Source of the DNA: Glandiceps talaboti
Taxonomy: Eukaryota; Hemichordata; Enteropneusta; Spengelidae
DNA: 64,000 nt
Direction of reading: 5' to 3'
Assembly: GCF_964340395.1 (NCBI RefSeq)
Contig: NC_135549.1
Span: 30,682,332 to 30,746,331 of the forward strand
Below the pieces are notes generated by a model. It saw only the letters and a program-made list of their open reading frames with translations, was not told where the DNA came from and did no database searches. The position numbers and the translations under genes were made by a program. Positions 22,201 to 33,007 of this stretch are shown in pieces (position 1 is the first letter of the stretch; each line of letters begins with the position of its first letter).

Positions 22201-25200
22201 ACCCGGATGCACGAGGGACTAACCCGGAAGCAAGTCGTTGTCAGCCATACGTTACAGTGGTAACATCGTCCGAGAAGACGCTGCGTTCAGAGTGTCATTA
22301 TTCACAGAATTGTTGTTTTCGAGTGAAAACGCGTCTTGAATTGTATAAATCTAACAAATGAAGACATGTCAAGTTATATTTTGAAAGTTGTATCGCTAGT
22401 TTGAGACGATTTTCTCACGTACTATCGAGGCTTACTTGGACTTGGACCTTACTCCAGTTCATCGGGAAGTTTAGCCAGTCCGATAATTCTTTCTGGTTTA
22501 GTTTACAACACTTTTGATCACGCAGATTTTGTTGTTGTGATGAAAAGAAATTAAAAAAAAGATCACTTCAACCATTTCGTTTGTGTTTTCTTTATGACAG
22601 GTAATAGAACATGAACGAGTGTTACCACTGTAACGTATGGCTGCCAGAATGACTCTCTTTCGGGTACTTGGCGGGGATTGTCGCCGTCCGGAAACTAAGA
22701 TGGCGATTAATACATTTCTTCCCTATATATATCTACTACAACTTGTACAAGTTGAATGTTGTTGACTTGGTAAATTTGTTAGAAAATTGAAATTCAAATT
22801 GCCTCAAAATTATTTTAGATCCCTAGTTTATTTCATTCATCATTAAATTTCCCAGGGTTAAAGCTGTAAGACAATGGAATTATTTATAGCCAACCTCAAA
22901 ATCCTCTTTTTTTTCTTTTTTTTGCTTTTCCCAGTCATTTTTTTTCTGAGATTTTGTGCAATTTTTCATAACAGTAGATTTTTGTTATAAAATGGTGACT
23001 ATGGTATAAAAGTACAATACATTACCAACTTCTGTGTAAAATGTGTTTTACAGCCTGTGAGACATCATATGAACCACTAACCACTTTATTGCATCGCTAA
23101 AACAAAACTGCATAGTGAAGAGCTGAAGACCTGAACCACTTCTACGTGTCACCAAAATAAAAAAAAAAAAAAAAAAAAAAACCAGCGGAGCTATTCTGAC
23201 CGATAGGTCGCTTGTTAACAAATTGTATCCCATTATCGGATACAGTCTACTATCATTAACGTAAATAAATTACTTACTGAGGGTGTTGAGTAGAACATAG
23301 GGGACGATACCGTTGATCCAGAGTTGATTTGTGTCACGTATAGCATTGGCAGATCCCTATAACGAAAAACAAAACAGAATAAAAGTTATACAGTTTGGAT
23401 CCCCTGTACCCAATCATAACGCATTTTTCAACATTGGAAATACTGGAGCACGTTTAGTTGCAAACCTCCTATAGCAGCTAGGAAGTTGCAATGTCAAGAA
23501 TATTGTCAAACGTACACTCACGGTGGATAAATACCACTCAGTTTAGTACTCTCAACTGTATTTATCTGACCCGTTTACAATAACAGTACACATGCAATGC
23601 CAAATAAAAATTACAAAATAGACAGTAAAGTCTCTGTTGTTGCCTCAAAACGTATAAATCCCAGTAATACATATAGTGATTTTCAGACGAACTTGCATTA
23701 ACTGTATACATGTATTTATACTTGATTTGAGCAGTCTGCTTTCACAGATGGAGGAACTTTTTTTTTTAGCTATAATTCAATTGATTGCAATTTGTAATAA
23801 TTATGTAGAACTGCATTTCTAATGATTATCGATGATGTTGAAAGAATAAAGCAACAAAATGGAAAGACATACCTTTCGGCCAAGATATATATCACCTTCT
23901 AAGATGATATTGTCCCTGTTCTCTGTGGTAGTAACGTGAGATTTCATGCGAAAGTAAAAAAAAAACTAAACATATTGGACATTTAATGAACGATCTCCAT
24001 CTTAAAATAGAATAAAATAAAATGAAATTTAAAATGTGATGTCAACAAAAAGACTCTTCAAAATGTCCGTGATTTATATTGTCGACATCACAATGAAATG
24101 AATTTAAAACATTCAACAAAAGCAACATGACATTGAATACTACAATAATTCACTATATCATTTACTGCCATAAACATTAAATTTGTGTAATAGATGTGCT
24201 GTACTTGTGGCTTCTGCTGTAGGTATAACCTTGGAGTAATTATATCAATTATTCCAAGGTATAACATAATGTGTGAGTGACGATACTGTATAGGAACTAA
24301 ACTAATACGAAATGAGACTTGCGTGATACAATCGATATTACTGCATACATACCTTCAAGCATCTCCTCGTTTTCATCTAGAATTACAGACATTGCGTCCC
24401 GTCTCTTACGATTTGTCCCTGTATACAGAGAAATGTGTCAATAATGTAGAACAGTGGATGGGCCGGCTGTATAAATCATTATTTGCCTACAAACTAGCGG
24501 GCTAGAGTTTTAGAGTTTTACATATCATGGGCTTAAAAGTTAGAAGTAAACCGTTTGGGTATCTAACGTAAATAAAACATGGTGTTAGTAAATGAAAAAC
24601 AACAAACATATCACTTACTTCCGGTTGGGCTTCTCTTGCGCTGAAGGAAACAGATAACACAAATATGAACAACTTCAATTTTCCAACTTAATGTATTCAT
24701 AATAGTATTTGTATGACCTGAGAATTAAACTAATTTGACGTCAGGGAGATTATTTAATCTGACTGATGGACATATACGACAAGCAATACAGTTGTAAGTA
24801 TGTGAAATTCCAAATTAGAAGCAAACGTGCATGTTAGTATTGTACAACCATGACTTACGTAATATTCATTACGTTGGAGCAGCAAACATGATTTAAATTA
24901 TCAATCCGAGCTTTATTATTAATTCATGACTGAAGTGGTGAACGATTTGAATTTTGTCACAGTTGTGTGAAAGTATTAAAGAACTTTGAGATGAAATGGA
25001 ATTGGATCATTATCTAAAAGTATATCATGACCTAATTCCTGTTAATTTGATTTCATAATTAAACAGGATGGGAGCCTGTCAGGCAATGCAATGGTCTCAG
25101 TATCATTTGTACAGGGAAACTAACATATGTTTAGTAATTGGTGGAAATAAATCCTTTACATATATAATGCACACTAATGATTCAAATCTGAATAAAAACA

Positions 25201-26141
25201 TACAATGCACTTTCCACAGTTATCCTGATTGATTTTAATATTGTTTGCTATTTCTGACAGTTACTGTAGTATCCATCGGTATGGTCGTATCCATCGGTAT
25301 GGTCGTAGTTTGACTACTGACCGTTTGCTTACAAGGCAGTAATGGGCAATATATATATGGCAATGGGACTAGTACATTCAACTAATCAAAGTCCCATGAC
25401 GAATAAATGGTTTAGCAAACGTATGGCAACACATCATTTGTTTCAAGAAATGCCTGCACTCGTTTTCATCAACTAACATTGCACGTGTCCTAAATGTGCA
25501 TGAGTAACCATTTTGATCTATATACATTGTACAACGTACAGATACTTTTTCGTTATTTAGAATCAATTCAGAGTACGTTGACATTGTGTACCAGAGGTGG
25601 TTAGATATGTACTGAGAGTAATACTTTGGTCTTTTGTTGAAATTCACCTGTACCCCACAAATGATGTCATAATATTATGTCGATCTCATAACTCCATTTG
25701 TGGTATGCATTGATAGGCACAATTCAACATGTGTTACTTGTTGGAATAAGTACATTTCAATTTAACTTGAAAATAGTCACACTAAAATCAATATTGGAAA
25801 AGAAAACTCACCATCAAGAATTCGGGCAAATCGTCATCGTTGTCCGCCGAGCCATCTTCCTTGTATTTCTGTGTGAAATAAAATAAAATAAAACTTAAAG
25901 TTTTACGATAGTCAAAGTTATGAAACGATGCAGTACAAATGATTCGATGTTCAAATTCATACAATCTTGCTTAATAACCAATATATTGAGTAGAGATTAT
26001 ATCTTGATCATTTACATAAACCATATTCAACAATTCTCATTCATAAATAAATTCGGTTTTGAAACTTACCGGGTTAGCACCGATCACAGTTGTGAGAACT
26101 GCTGCGGTGGCCAATATCGACAACCAAAGGAGTGGTCTCAT
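15480..26141 (-). CDS. Kringle-rich astacin metalloprotease paralogue, frame broken in the first kringle
   Basis: Complete exon set on the minus strand, in order: 26141-26070, 25868-25812, 24640-24619, 24418-24353, 23922-23873, 23356-23278, 20671-20554, 19903-19728, 18948-18736, 18228-18205, 17968-17688, 16547-16257, 16121-15837 and 15709-15480. Exon 1 encodes a classic signal peptide ([21 protein letters not shown]). The acidic propeptide exons lead to RKRS and the LEGDIYLG switch. The zinc motif is [15 protein letters not shown] and the Met-turn SVMHY. Exon lengths and phases match the plus-strand gene, with one extra codon in exon 9. Four kringle exons follow. The first lacks one base, so the literal frame ends at TAA 17693-17691 after 384 residues; without that deletion it would be 654 residues. 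It may be a pseudogene-in-progress, a truncated functional protease or a sequencing error. Confidence 0.88.
15710..16541 (-). repeat. Very recent tandem duplication of a kringle exon plus its intron
   Basis: Exon 15837-16121 and exon 16257-16541 differ at about five positions over about 275 bp. The introns next to them (15710-15836 and 16122-16256) are also nearly identical apart from an 8-bp length difference. The unit is 412-420 bp and begins inside the downstream exon's acceptor. Because the exon is phase 1-1, the duplication adds one in-frame kringle. Confidence 0.92.
15837..16121 (-). CDS. Kringle exon A (duplicate) of the minus-strand astacin
   Basis: 285-bp phase 1-1 exon. It encodes a full kringle ([40 protein letters not shown]). 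It has a longer loop after TCQNWST than the plus-strand kringle 1, containing an extra SPHPHSYTE-type segment. Confidence 0.85.
16257..16547 (-). CDS. Kringle exon B (duplicate) of the minus-strand astacin
   Basis: 291-bp phase 1-1 exon, nearly identical to exon A except at its 5' end, where it begins [10 protein letters not shown] after a GACAG acceptor. All six kringle cysteines are kept. It is probably the parent copy, because its acceptor side is unique while A shares its acceptor with the terminal exon. Confidence 0.85.
17688..17968 (-). pseudogene. Kringle exon C with a one-base deletion
   Basis: This is the orthologous exon of plus-strand kringle 1 (both start with LPGNGECYE). It is 281 bp, not a multiple of three, whereas the paralogous phase 1-1 exons are 270, 285 and 291. 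The first half reads as a kringle ([18 protein letters not shown]). Frame is lost in the AT-rich stretch about 17827-17840, after which [13 protein letters not shown] and WCYTT continue in another frame. The literal frame meets TAA then TAG at the exon's last six bases (17693-17688). Confidence 0.85.
18736..23356 (-). CDS. Catalytic-domain exons of the minus-strand astacin
   Basis: Exons 23356-23278, 20671-20554, 19903-19728 and 18948-18736 encode the protease domain. All zinc ligands and the catalytic Glu are present, but the consensus Phe of HExxHxxGFxHE is Ser (LGSYHEQSR, near 19790). The Met-turn SVMHY is kept. The 23277-20672 intron carries a roughly 2.2 kb repeat element. The 19727-18949 intron carries large tetranucleotide microsatellites. 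Confidence 0.88.
19051..19223 (+). repeat. Compound (CAGT)n(CAGA)n(CAGG)n microsatellite
   Basis: A tetranucleotide array whose third and fourth positions step from CAGT to CAGA, back to CAGT and then to CAGG. It lies in an intron of the minus-strand astacin. Open frames across it are artefacts. Confidence 0.9.
19431..19580 (+). repeat. Compound (GAAAT)n(GAAT)n(GCAT)n(GGTGAA)n microsatellite
   Basis: A succession of related penta-, tetra- and hexanucleotide motifs in an intron of the minus-strand astacin. The long minus-strand His/Ser/Phe-rich open frame here is a repeat translation. Confidence 0.9.
19962..20115 (+). repeat. (ATTGT)n pentanucleotide microsatellite abutting a SINE tail
   Basis: About 30 copies of ATTGT with rare variants (GTTGT, ATTGC), running directly into TTATG repeats and then the TTAATAATAATG tail of the SINE copy at 20121-20327. 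It is best explained as expansion of the SINE's A/T-rich 3' tail. Confidence 0.9.
20121..20327 (-). mobile_element. SINE copy 1, 5'-truncated, minus orientation
   Basis: Body shared with 49185-49535: gcgctatataagaaccc, aaagcgctttgagcac, the 'cggatcagaac...cgg' block and a tail rich in TTA. It is truncated on its 5' side at the 'ccaggccccc' block, where a TGTTG/TGTGG microsatellite (20329-20375) begins. It sits in an intron of the minus-strand astacin. Confidence 0.8.
20979..23192. mobile_element. Composite non-autonomous element in an astacin intron
   Basis: Bounded by tagctccgctg on the left (about 20978) and its reverse complement on the right (23183-23193, next to a long A run). The left part holds two copies of a roughly 146-bp module (landmark gatat(t/c)tggtgtg at about 21116 and 21262). 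The centre holds a long inverted repeat (22185-22705). No transposase frame and no clear target duplication were found, so boundaries and class are tentative. Confidence 0.45.
22185..22705. repeat. Long inverted repeat (foldback) with about 95-bp arms
   Basis: The left arm, 22165-22268, contains cttagtttccg(t/g)acggcgacaa and gccatacgttacagtggtaac. The right arm, 22605-22705, is its reverse complement with some mismatches. They enclose about 340 bp. The arms could form a stable hairpin in the intron transcript. Confidence 0.8.
26070..26141 (-). CDS. Signal-peptide exon of the minus-strand astacin
   Basis: Start codon 26141-26139. The 72-bp exon encodes 24 residues with a basic residue, a Leu/Trp/Ile core and small residues before the likely cleavage near VIGA. 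It ends in phase 0 at a GTAAGT donor. This start was chosen because it alone gives a secretory signal joined in frame to the propeptide exons. Confidence 0.85.
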
Positions 26142-26230
26142 CGTCACTTGTTGTGTTGATAAAGTCTACCAGTCAAGTTTACCAGTTTGAAGACAGAAGT
26201 AGTTGAACTGATTAAAAGTAATGAAGGTTG

Positions 26231-26243
26231 TCTTTTAAATATT
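26231..26243 (-). promoter_or_regulatory. Possible TATA-like box of the minus-strand astacin
   Basis: On the minus strand an atatttaaaa motif lies about 95 bases before the start codon, which would suit a short 5' UTR. Based on motif and spacing only. Confidence 0.3.
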
Positions 26244-26798
26244 ACACTAGGACTACAAATACACTGTAATTAATTAATTAACTGATAACTTAATTCTGAT
26301 TGACAGCGCCAAGGCACAAATTACGGTTGTACCTAATGACATATGTGTCCGGTATGAAGTACGAAAACGCTCACGTTCACGTTCGAAATTAAAAGATGTA
26401 AGGATTATTAGAATTAGATGGCTGATAATTAAGCTGGTAAAATTTAGCGACTGAATTGGCAGAACATTACATAACGTTTGGAAGTCTGCTGTGTCATCGT
26501 TGTTTTACTGGGGTAATTTCATCATTTTTTGTGTGTGATTACAAGATCTTAAAACATATGTGGTTCGTGCATGGTAAACCCTAAGTAGATTGATCATGAG
26601 AATAATTACACTAGCCTATTGAAACAGAGTCATTTCCTACAGTAGTGTTGCCTAGACCGGGTTGCAATTTCCTATCACACCTAAATGTCAATTATTTCGG
26701 TGTCAAAGTATAAAAATAACTAATATCTACATACTCTGATTCAATAAATAGAGAAATCAAGTCATTTGTGATAGAAAATAAAACATAAGCTTACCCTA

Positions 26799-26850
<52 letters not shown>

Positions 26851-26879
26851 GTCTGTCTGTCTGTGACTGTCTGTGTGTG

Positions 26880-26930
<51 letters not shown>

Positions 26931-27114
26931 ATGCATGTATGTATGCATGTATGTATGTATGTATGTATGTATGTATGTATGTATGTATGTATGTATGTAT
27001 GTATGGATATGTATTTGTATGTATGTATGTATGTATGTATGTATGTATGTATGTATGTATGTATGCATGTATGTATGTATGTATGTATGTATGTATGTAT
27101 ATGTGTGTACGTAC

Positions 27115-27158
<44 letters not shown>

Positions 27159-27229
27159 CATGTGTGTATGTATGTATGTATGTATGTATGTATGTATGTA
27201 TGTATGTATGTATGTATGTATGTATGTAG
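26799..27229 (+). repeat. 430-bp (CTGT)n(ATGT)n microsatellite
   Basis: Roughly 130 bases of CTGT followed by about 300 bases of ATGT with scattered interruptions (gcat, gatatgtatttg, atgtgtgtacgtac). It generates long Cys/Val/Met and Thr/His/Ile open frames on both strands that are not genes. Confidence 0.95.
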
Positions 27230-28365
27230 GTGCAGGGGTTGTATACTGCCATGGTTTGACTTTAACTTTCTAAGTGGATATGGGTACAAAATGCTGACAT
27301 GTTTGTTATATACAGTGTATTTAGATGTTCAAGTGGTGTCTTATGTGGCGTGGTATGTGAGATAAGTGTCATATTATATCTGATAACTGATCCTAGTACT
27401 CTTCATGTAAACTATACTGTTCATGATTGCTTATTTTCTATGAACCGATCCCCGCCAATTTCATACTCTTATGATATTTATGTGATAAAGAGTTATATTT
27501 AGGGGAAAGTTATATTCTACTTTAACTAGGGCTGCCTTTTTCAAGTCTTCTGGGGTGTTAAATATCTCGATATTGTAACTATTGCTTGCTTACCTGTCTA
27601 TAACTGTCAGTAAATTTATCCAATTATAATGTTAAAAAGAACTGTGATATGACAAGATAACATTTGGCCAATATTGTTCACTTAGAAGCATGACATTTGA
27701 TACAATGTTAAAGGGTCACTGAATGAGGACATAATGTTAGGCACTCGAACACGTAATATGGCGCCCATATTTTAAGATGGCGACCGTTTAAAACATCACA
27801 AATGTGCTTTTCCTGTTCAAAATGCATTGTCATGATTCTTTGATCTAAGTGTTTATCATGGTTTGGTCAATCATATTTCACATCTTGTTGACTCCTACAT
27901 ATAACTTTCTATTTGACTAAATTTCCAGTGACCTAAAATCCCATCTCGCCCTCTCCTTCTTTTCCCTCCTATATCATTCCACAAGTTGCACAAGTGGTTA
28001 TAGTCACATGACAAAGGCCCCACACCATCTAACAATAGTTTCAGTTTGTGTCGCTATCAGACTGAGTTTGGTTTGTATATTAATAAGATGAAAGCTCGGT
28101 TTCAACAGTAGTAATTACAAAACGAGCAGTCACGACACAGGGCAATTTGTCATTTTCCAGTATAAGGTCACGGAAATTCATTTAAAATAGCTTTTTATCT
28201 TAAGGATAACAATTTGTTCGTGTACAGGGCAGAGAGTTTTAATTTCAGCTTTCAGGAAATAAGTTACTATACACAATTGTGAAGCGAACGATGAAACCTA
28301 ACAAGGATAATGTTTTCCAATTATACATGATAATTAAATTTGGAATATTTATGACAGGAGGGTCA

Positions 28366-28425
28366 TACATACATACATACACACATACATACATACATAC
28401 ATACATACATACATACATACATACA
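28366..28425 (+). repeat. (ATAC)n microsatellite
   Basis: About 15 tandem ATAC units in the intergenic region. They give a spurious Tyr/Ile/His/Thr open frame. Confidence 0.9.
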
Positions 28426-29602
28426 CGCCGTATAGTCATCTCTTGGTCAATATCTTACAGCAGAACAGTTATATCAATATAGTGTGTACATTATAGTCGG
28501 TAAAATGAAACGCTAATGTTTACATTGATCTTTCATTCGTATCGCAACACCACCATCAATACACCAGTCATGGAAAGTCAAGAGGGCGTCATTTTGAACC
28601 AGACTTACGCTGTGCATTTCGTGGGAATTTTTTTTTTTCATTTTAAAGCTGTCGCTTGCAAAATAGACTTTAGTTAGAAATAATGGAAGTATGGTGAATC
28701 ACTGACTAATCATGTTCAATCCACGGTATGAAATTGACCTAGTCTACAGTGCCCTTTTTAGGATAGTAAAGTTAAACAAACCACAAAAATGTGATAATGG
28801 CCAAAATCCAAAACGTGTCTATATTTAATGTATAACAATTTCAACCATAAAACAATTGGGCATCACAGCGGTTTAAACTTGAATAGTCAAATGGAAAATC
28901 ATTATTTAATGTACCTTTGTTATGATGTGTAATGCTTTAGGTTAACCGCCTTTCCTGTACAGGTTTTATATCAAGGTAAGCTTGTTGATGTGGTAATTTC
29001 TCACTTCTTCTCCAAACTTTTCATCGTACAGAATGCCTGACTCATGTAACACCAACCGATCGTATTTTCTTACAAATTTTCAAAAATGTTGTTTAACAAA
29101 AAACACACAAACTAGAATATAGTATCTGGAGTTAGTGAACGCAAACAACTTACAATACTATGTGTATTCATCATGGAAGCACTAAGACATTTATACTCAT
29201 ATACTGCCGTTATCACACACACACACACATGTATTACGTGTATCAATAGTTTTTATGAGTGTCGAATCCAATGACATCCTCAATGTTTAAATTCGTGGTT
29301 GCCACTTTTGCCAAATATGTATTAACAGAATCAACGTACTTACAAGTTCATGATATGATGCAACAAAAACCTTTATTTATGGTATTTATGGTAACAAACA
29401 TTCCTAAAATTCTAACACTATCTTTATAATAATATTTTGAGAGTATATTCACAATGTACTTGTACTCCGGCTGGGCGTTAAATTTCGACTGACAGTTACA
29501 AATGAGGGCTATTGACCAATCAGGGAAAAACGTGAAGACCGGGTGTATGAATTTTTTCCTGGGAAGAATATAACACCATTGAATTATTTGCCGGGGTACA
29601 AG

Positions 29603-29666
29603 ATAAATGCCATCCTGGAAATAACCGCCTCCTACGTTGGCGTGTATTTACCCGGACGGCATTTAT
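29603..29666. repeat. Imperfect hairpin, about 16-bp arms
   Basis: ataaatgccatcctgg (29603-29618) and ccggacggcatttat (29652-29666) are inverted with two mismatches around a loop of about 33 bases. It lies just downstream of the sulfatase stop codon. Confidence 0.6.
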
Positions 29667-29868
29667 TACAAAGAACTAAGCTATTGCTGTACTCGAATGT
29701 CGTGACATGAGACCGCAGCTTTATCTATTTTGTTTCGAGTCAAACTATATACGTAATGTTAATATTGTCAACGGTATGTATTATATTGCCATTACCAAAA
29801 TAAAGTAACTTGACAAAGGTGAATAGCCATGTTTAACTTATTGAAAAGTTGCGTCCAAATTCTGGTTT

Positions 29869-30321
29869 TTAACAAAAACCAGGAGCTAGTACACCATGAT
29901 AGCGTTCGGGGTTAGACATTTCGTACGCATCTTCGGGATAGAAAGCTGGAGGAGCACTGTCCAGGTATTTCCGTGCTGCAGCCCGCAGTTCTTCAACTTT
30001 CTCTGGCATGGCAGCAGACAAGTCATTGATTTCCCTTGGATCCGCTGAAATGACAGGTTTTTGTACTATTACACTATTTAATAATTATAACAAACTACAA
30101 GCAATTGCAAATGCAAGTAAAAACTGTTACATATTTCTATTCAATACTTTTCATAATGTTTCTATCACTATTCTATCTCTTGAATGGGTAGTGGAAAGTA
30201 ATATGTATTGAAAGAGACTGAAGCAAGGATACTATGGACTTAAATTTCTGATGGATGACTGATTTGAAAATCAGACTACACTCAAAGGCTTACACACACA
30301 CACACACACTCTCTGTGTGTC

Positions 30322-30371
<50 letters not shown>

Positions 30372-32955
30372 CATCCCTAGTTTCCCCCCCCTCGTCCCCC
30401 CCCATAACTCAAAAGTGTACACGTAATACATAGATATTGCATTCAAGCATTCAATCTTAAAACCTTGACCATTTTCCATCACCTTCACCTTCAGGGTCAA
30501 TTAACAAAATCAAGTCATCGTTGCATATCGTGCTATTAACTGTGAGGTCATTGTAATGATTAAATGAATGAATGAATGAATGAATGAATGGATGGATGGA
30601 TGGATGGATGGATGGATGGATGGATGGATGAATGAATGAATGAATGAATGGATGGATGGATGGATGGATGGATGGATGGATGGATGGATGAATGAATGAA
30701 TGAATTTAATAAGACTTACTTGCAATGTTGAATAACATGGTAGTATTGAATGGAACTGGAGGTACATCGGGAATATCCGGATTTTCCAAGTCAGATGGGG
30801 GGTACCAGTCATCTATATATAAATTTGATATTTTAAATCATTGACTCGAGTGTGTTTTAATTATAAATATTTCTTAAATTTTACTTTTAAATAAAAAGCT
30901 AGGTAGAAAATTTGAATTTGATTGTTATAAAAATAGTGTTTTTTTGTGTGTTTTTTTTTACAAACACGTGATATTTGGTGACAATTCTAGATCTAACTTT
31001 TGATTATAATTCTAACTTACATGATATTTGATGATAATTCAAATGTTGTACGAAGTTGTTATTGTTTAGACATTATTTCCCAATAGTTTTCCTTCCAAAT
31101 ACACAGGTTATCATGCATAAATAGTTCAAACTTTTTAGCATTAAGCTTTCGATCTGTCTTCGTCGACGATCCTCATCAGAATGGCAAATTCTATTGCCAT
31201 AACTGACTACTCGACATCAACCGATTGTAGATGGTAGGTAGTTCAAATACCACCGTGTCAGTCACATATAGCATAGGTTTACTGGTACGTTGCAAATCAC
31301 ATAATTGTCATAAGAATTTACTCTTTCTAAACAGCATTCGTTATAAAAAGCCAAGTTTATTGAAGAAGTCTGCATTGATTAGGGGAGCAATTGGTCCCTA
31401 CCACATATCTCAACCCTGCAATAGTTGTACATATATCGCAGGGCAGCTTTATCAATGGGAATTAGGAGGTTGACATACTATTTCTTAAATGTACGTTTTA
31501 TTAGAGTAGGTTAGAACTCTTGTTTCAACTATTATATGCTGGTGTGTTATCTGACAATGATAAATAGACTTCATTGAGTAGGGTCGATAACAGTTCTAAA
31601 GAAGCATTGTTACCTACCTATTCTATTCACATGGAAATAATTGTTGAAAAATGGAGATACATTCATAAACATCCACACACCATCCATCAATTTATAATCA
31701 CCGACTCTGATGACAGGAAAAATGTGAACGTAAATATTAACATTGACATAATTCTATCAATTATATCCAATCTGATTAAACTTTGATGTGGTGAATACGG
31801 CTCGATTTCTTTATTTATCACAATTTTTGTTGTTGTTTTTTTTCGTTTTTGTTTGTTCCGGGAGTGATCGCCGCCTTCACTCCCCGAACAAAGAAAACGA
31901 TAAACCAAAGAAATTGTGATAAATAAAGAAATCGAGCCTTATTCACCACATCAGATTTTAATCAGATTGAATAATATCATGATTATTATACCATGAGGGT
32001 TAATACAAGAGATGTAAAGCTCTAAGCTGTAGATTTCTACTCTATATATTACTCAACACTTAAACTACTGCTCAGCTGCTTGGTCGCTTTTTCGATTCAT
32101 AATCCATTGCAAAGTAGTATGGTATAGTATATTCTTATTGTATCGTATTTAATTGTATTGTACTGTATTTTATTGTATTGTATTATGATATATTATATTA
32201 CATTGCATTGTGTTATATTATTTATCATATCATATCATATCATATCATATAATATATCAAATCATATCATATCATATCATATCATATCATATCTCATATC
32301 ATATATCATATCATATCATAACATATATCATATCATATAATATCATATCATATTACATTACATTATATTACATTACAATGGGCTATGGCCAGTACTTGAA
32401 TACTTTACAATTAATGCATTTTTACATTCTATGATTGTATGAAATACATTCTACGGTCGAGTGATGACGGTTCGGAGATAGAGCTTGCACGAAATACAGT
32501 TAATACATTTAATACATTTTTTACCTTCTGTGGTTGTAAATTTTTTTTTCAACGAGGAGACGTTCGTGACTTTTACTTTACAAACTACAGCCACTTTCAA
32601 TTACCAAAAGACTGGCCAACACATGATGACAAAGTCATTAAAAATTAGACTGTCAAAAATCGTTATAAAATTCTACCATAGTTGAATTATAACATAGGCA
32701 TTCGACAACAAGTTCACTGTGGTGCAACTACATGTATAACAAATGTACGTTTTTACGATGTTGTACGTACGTTAGTTGTTGGCGATGTGTCCAAACGAGT
32801 TGTATTTGTTCAATGTTTACACTAATGATAATGATCGTGTTTCATTGCTTATGGCAGTCACACCAAGTCTACTTGATCATGATGCAAGCTAAATGTGCGA
32901 AGGTATTTTCAAGTTTCAACGTGATGTACTCTACATGTAGCGTCGTAGTATAGTG

Positions 32956-33007
<52 letters not shown>

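Larger units (their letters stand above)
26244..29868. other. Intergenic region between astacin paralogue and sulfatase
   Basis: Apart from microsatellites (26799-27229, 28366-28425, 29211-29229) and a small hairpin (29603-29666), no gene was recognised. The two flanking minus-strand genes are separate: one ends at 29869, the other starts at 26141. A weak pair of 'aggtcact' inverted ends near 27712 and 27930 could mark an old MITE, but this is unproven. Confidence 0.5.

Noticed and set aside
24226-24270. Small hairpin around ccttggagtaat / attattccaagg
   Set aside because: A 12-bp stem in AT-rich intron sequence is not unusual enough to call an element.
26762-27289. Open frames up to 175 codons on both strands
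   Set aside because: They are translations of the CTGT/ATGT microsatellite, in which stop codons are rare in several frames.
27710-27950. Possible MITE with 'aggtcact' inverted ends
   Set aside because: The matching ends are under 12 bp and could be chance; no target duplication was found.
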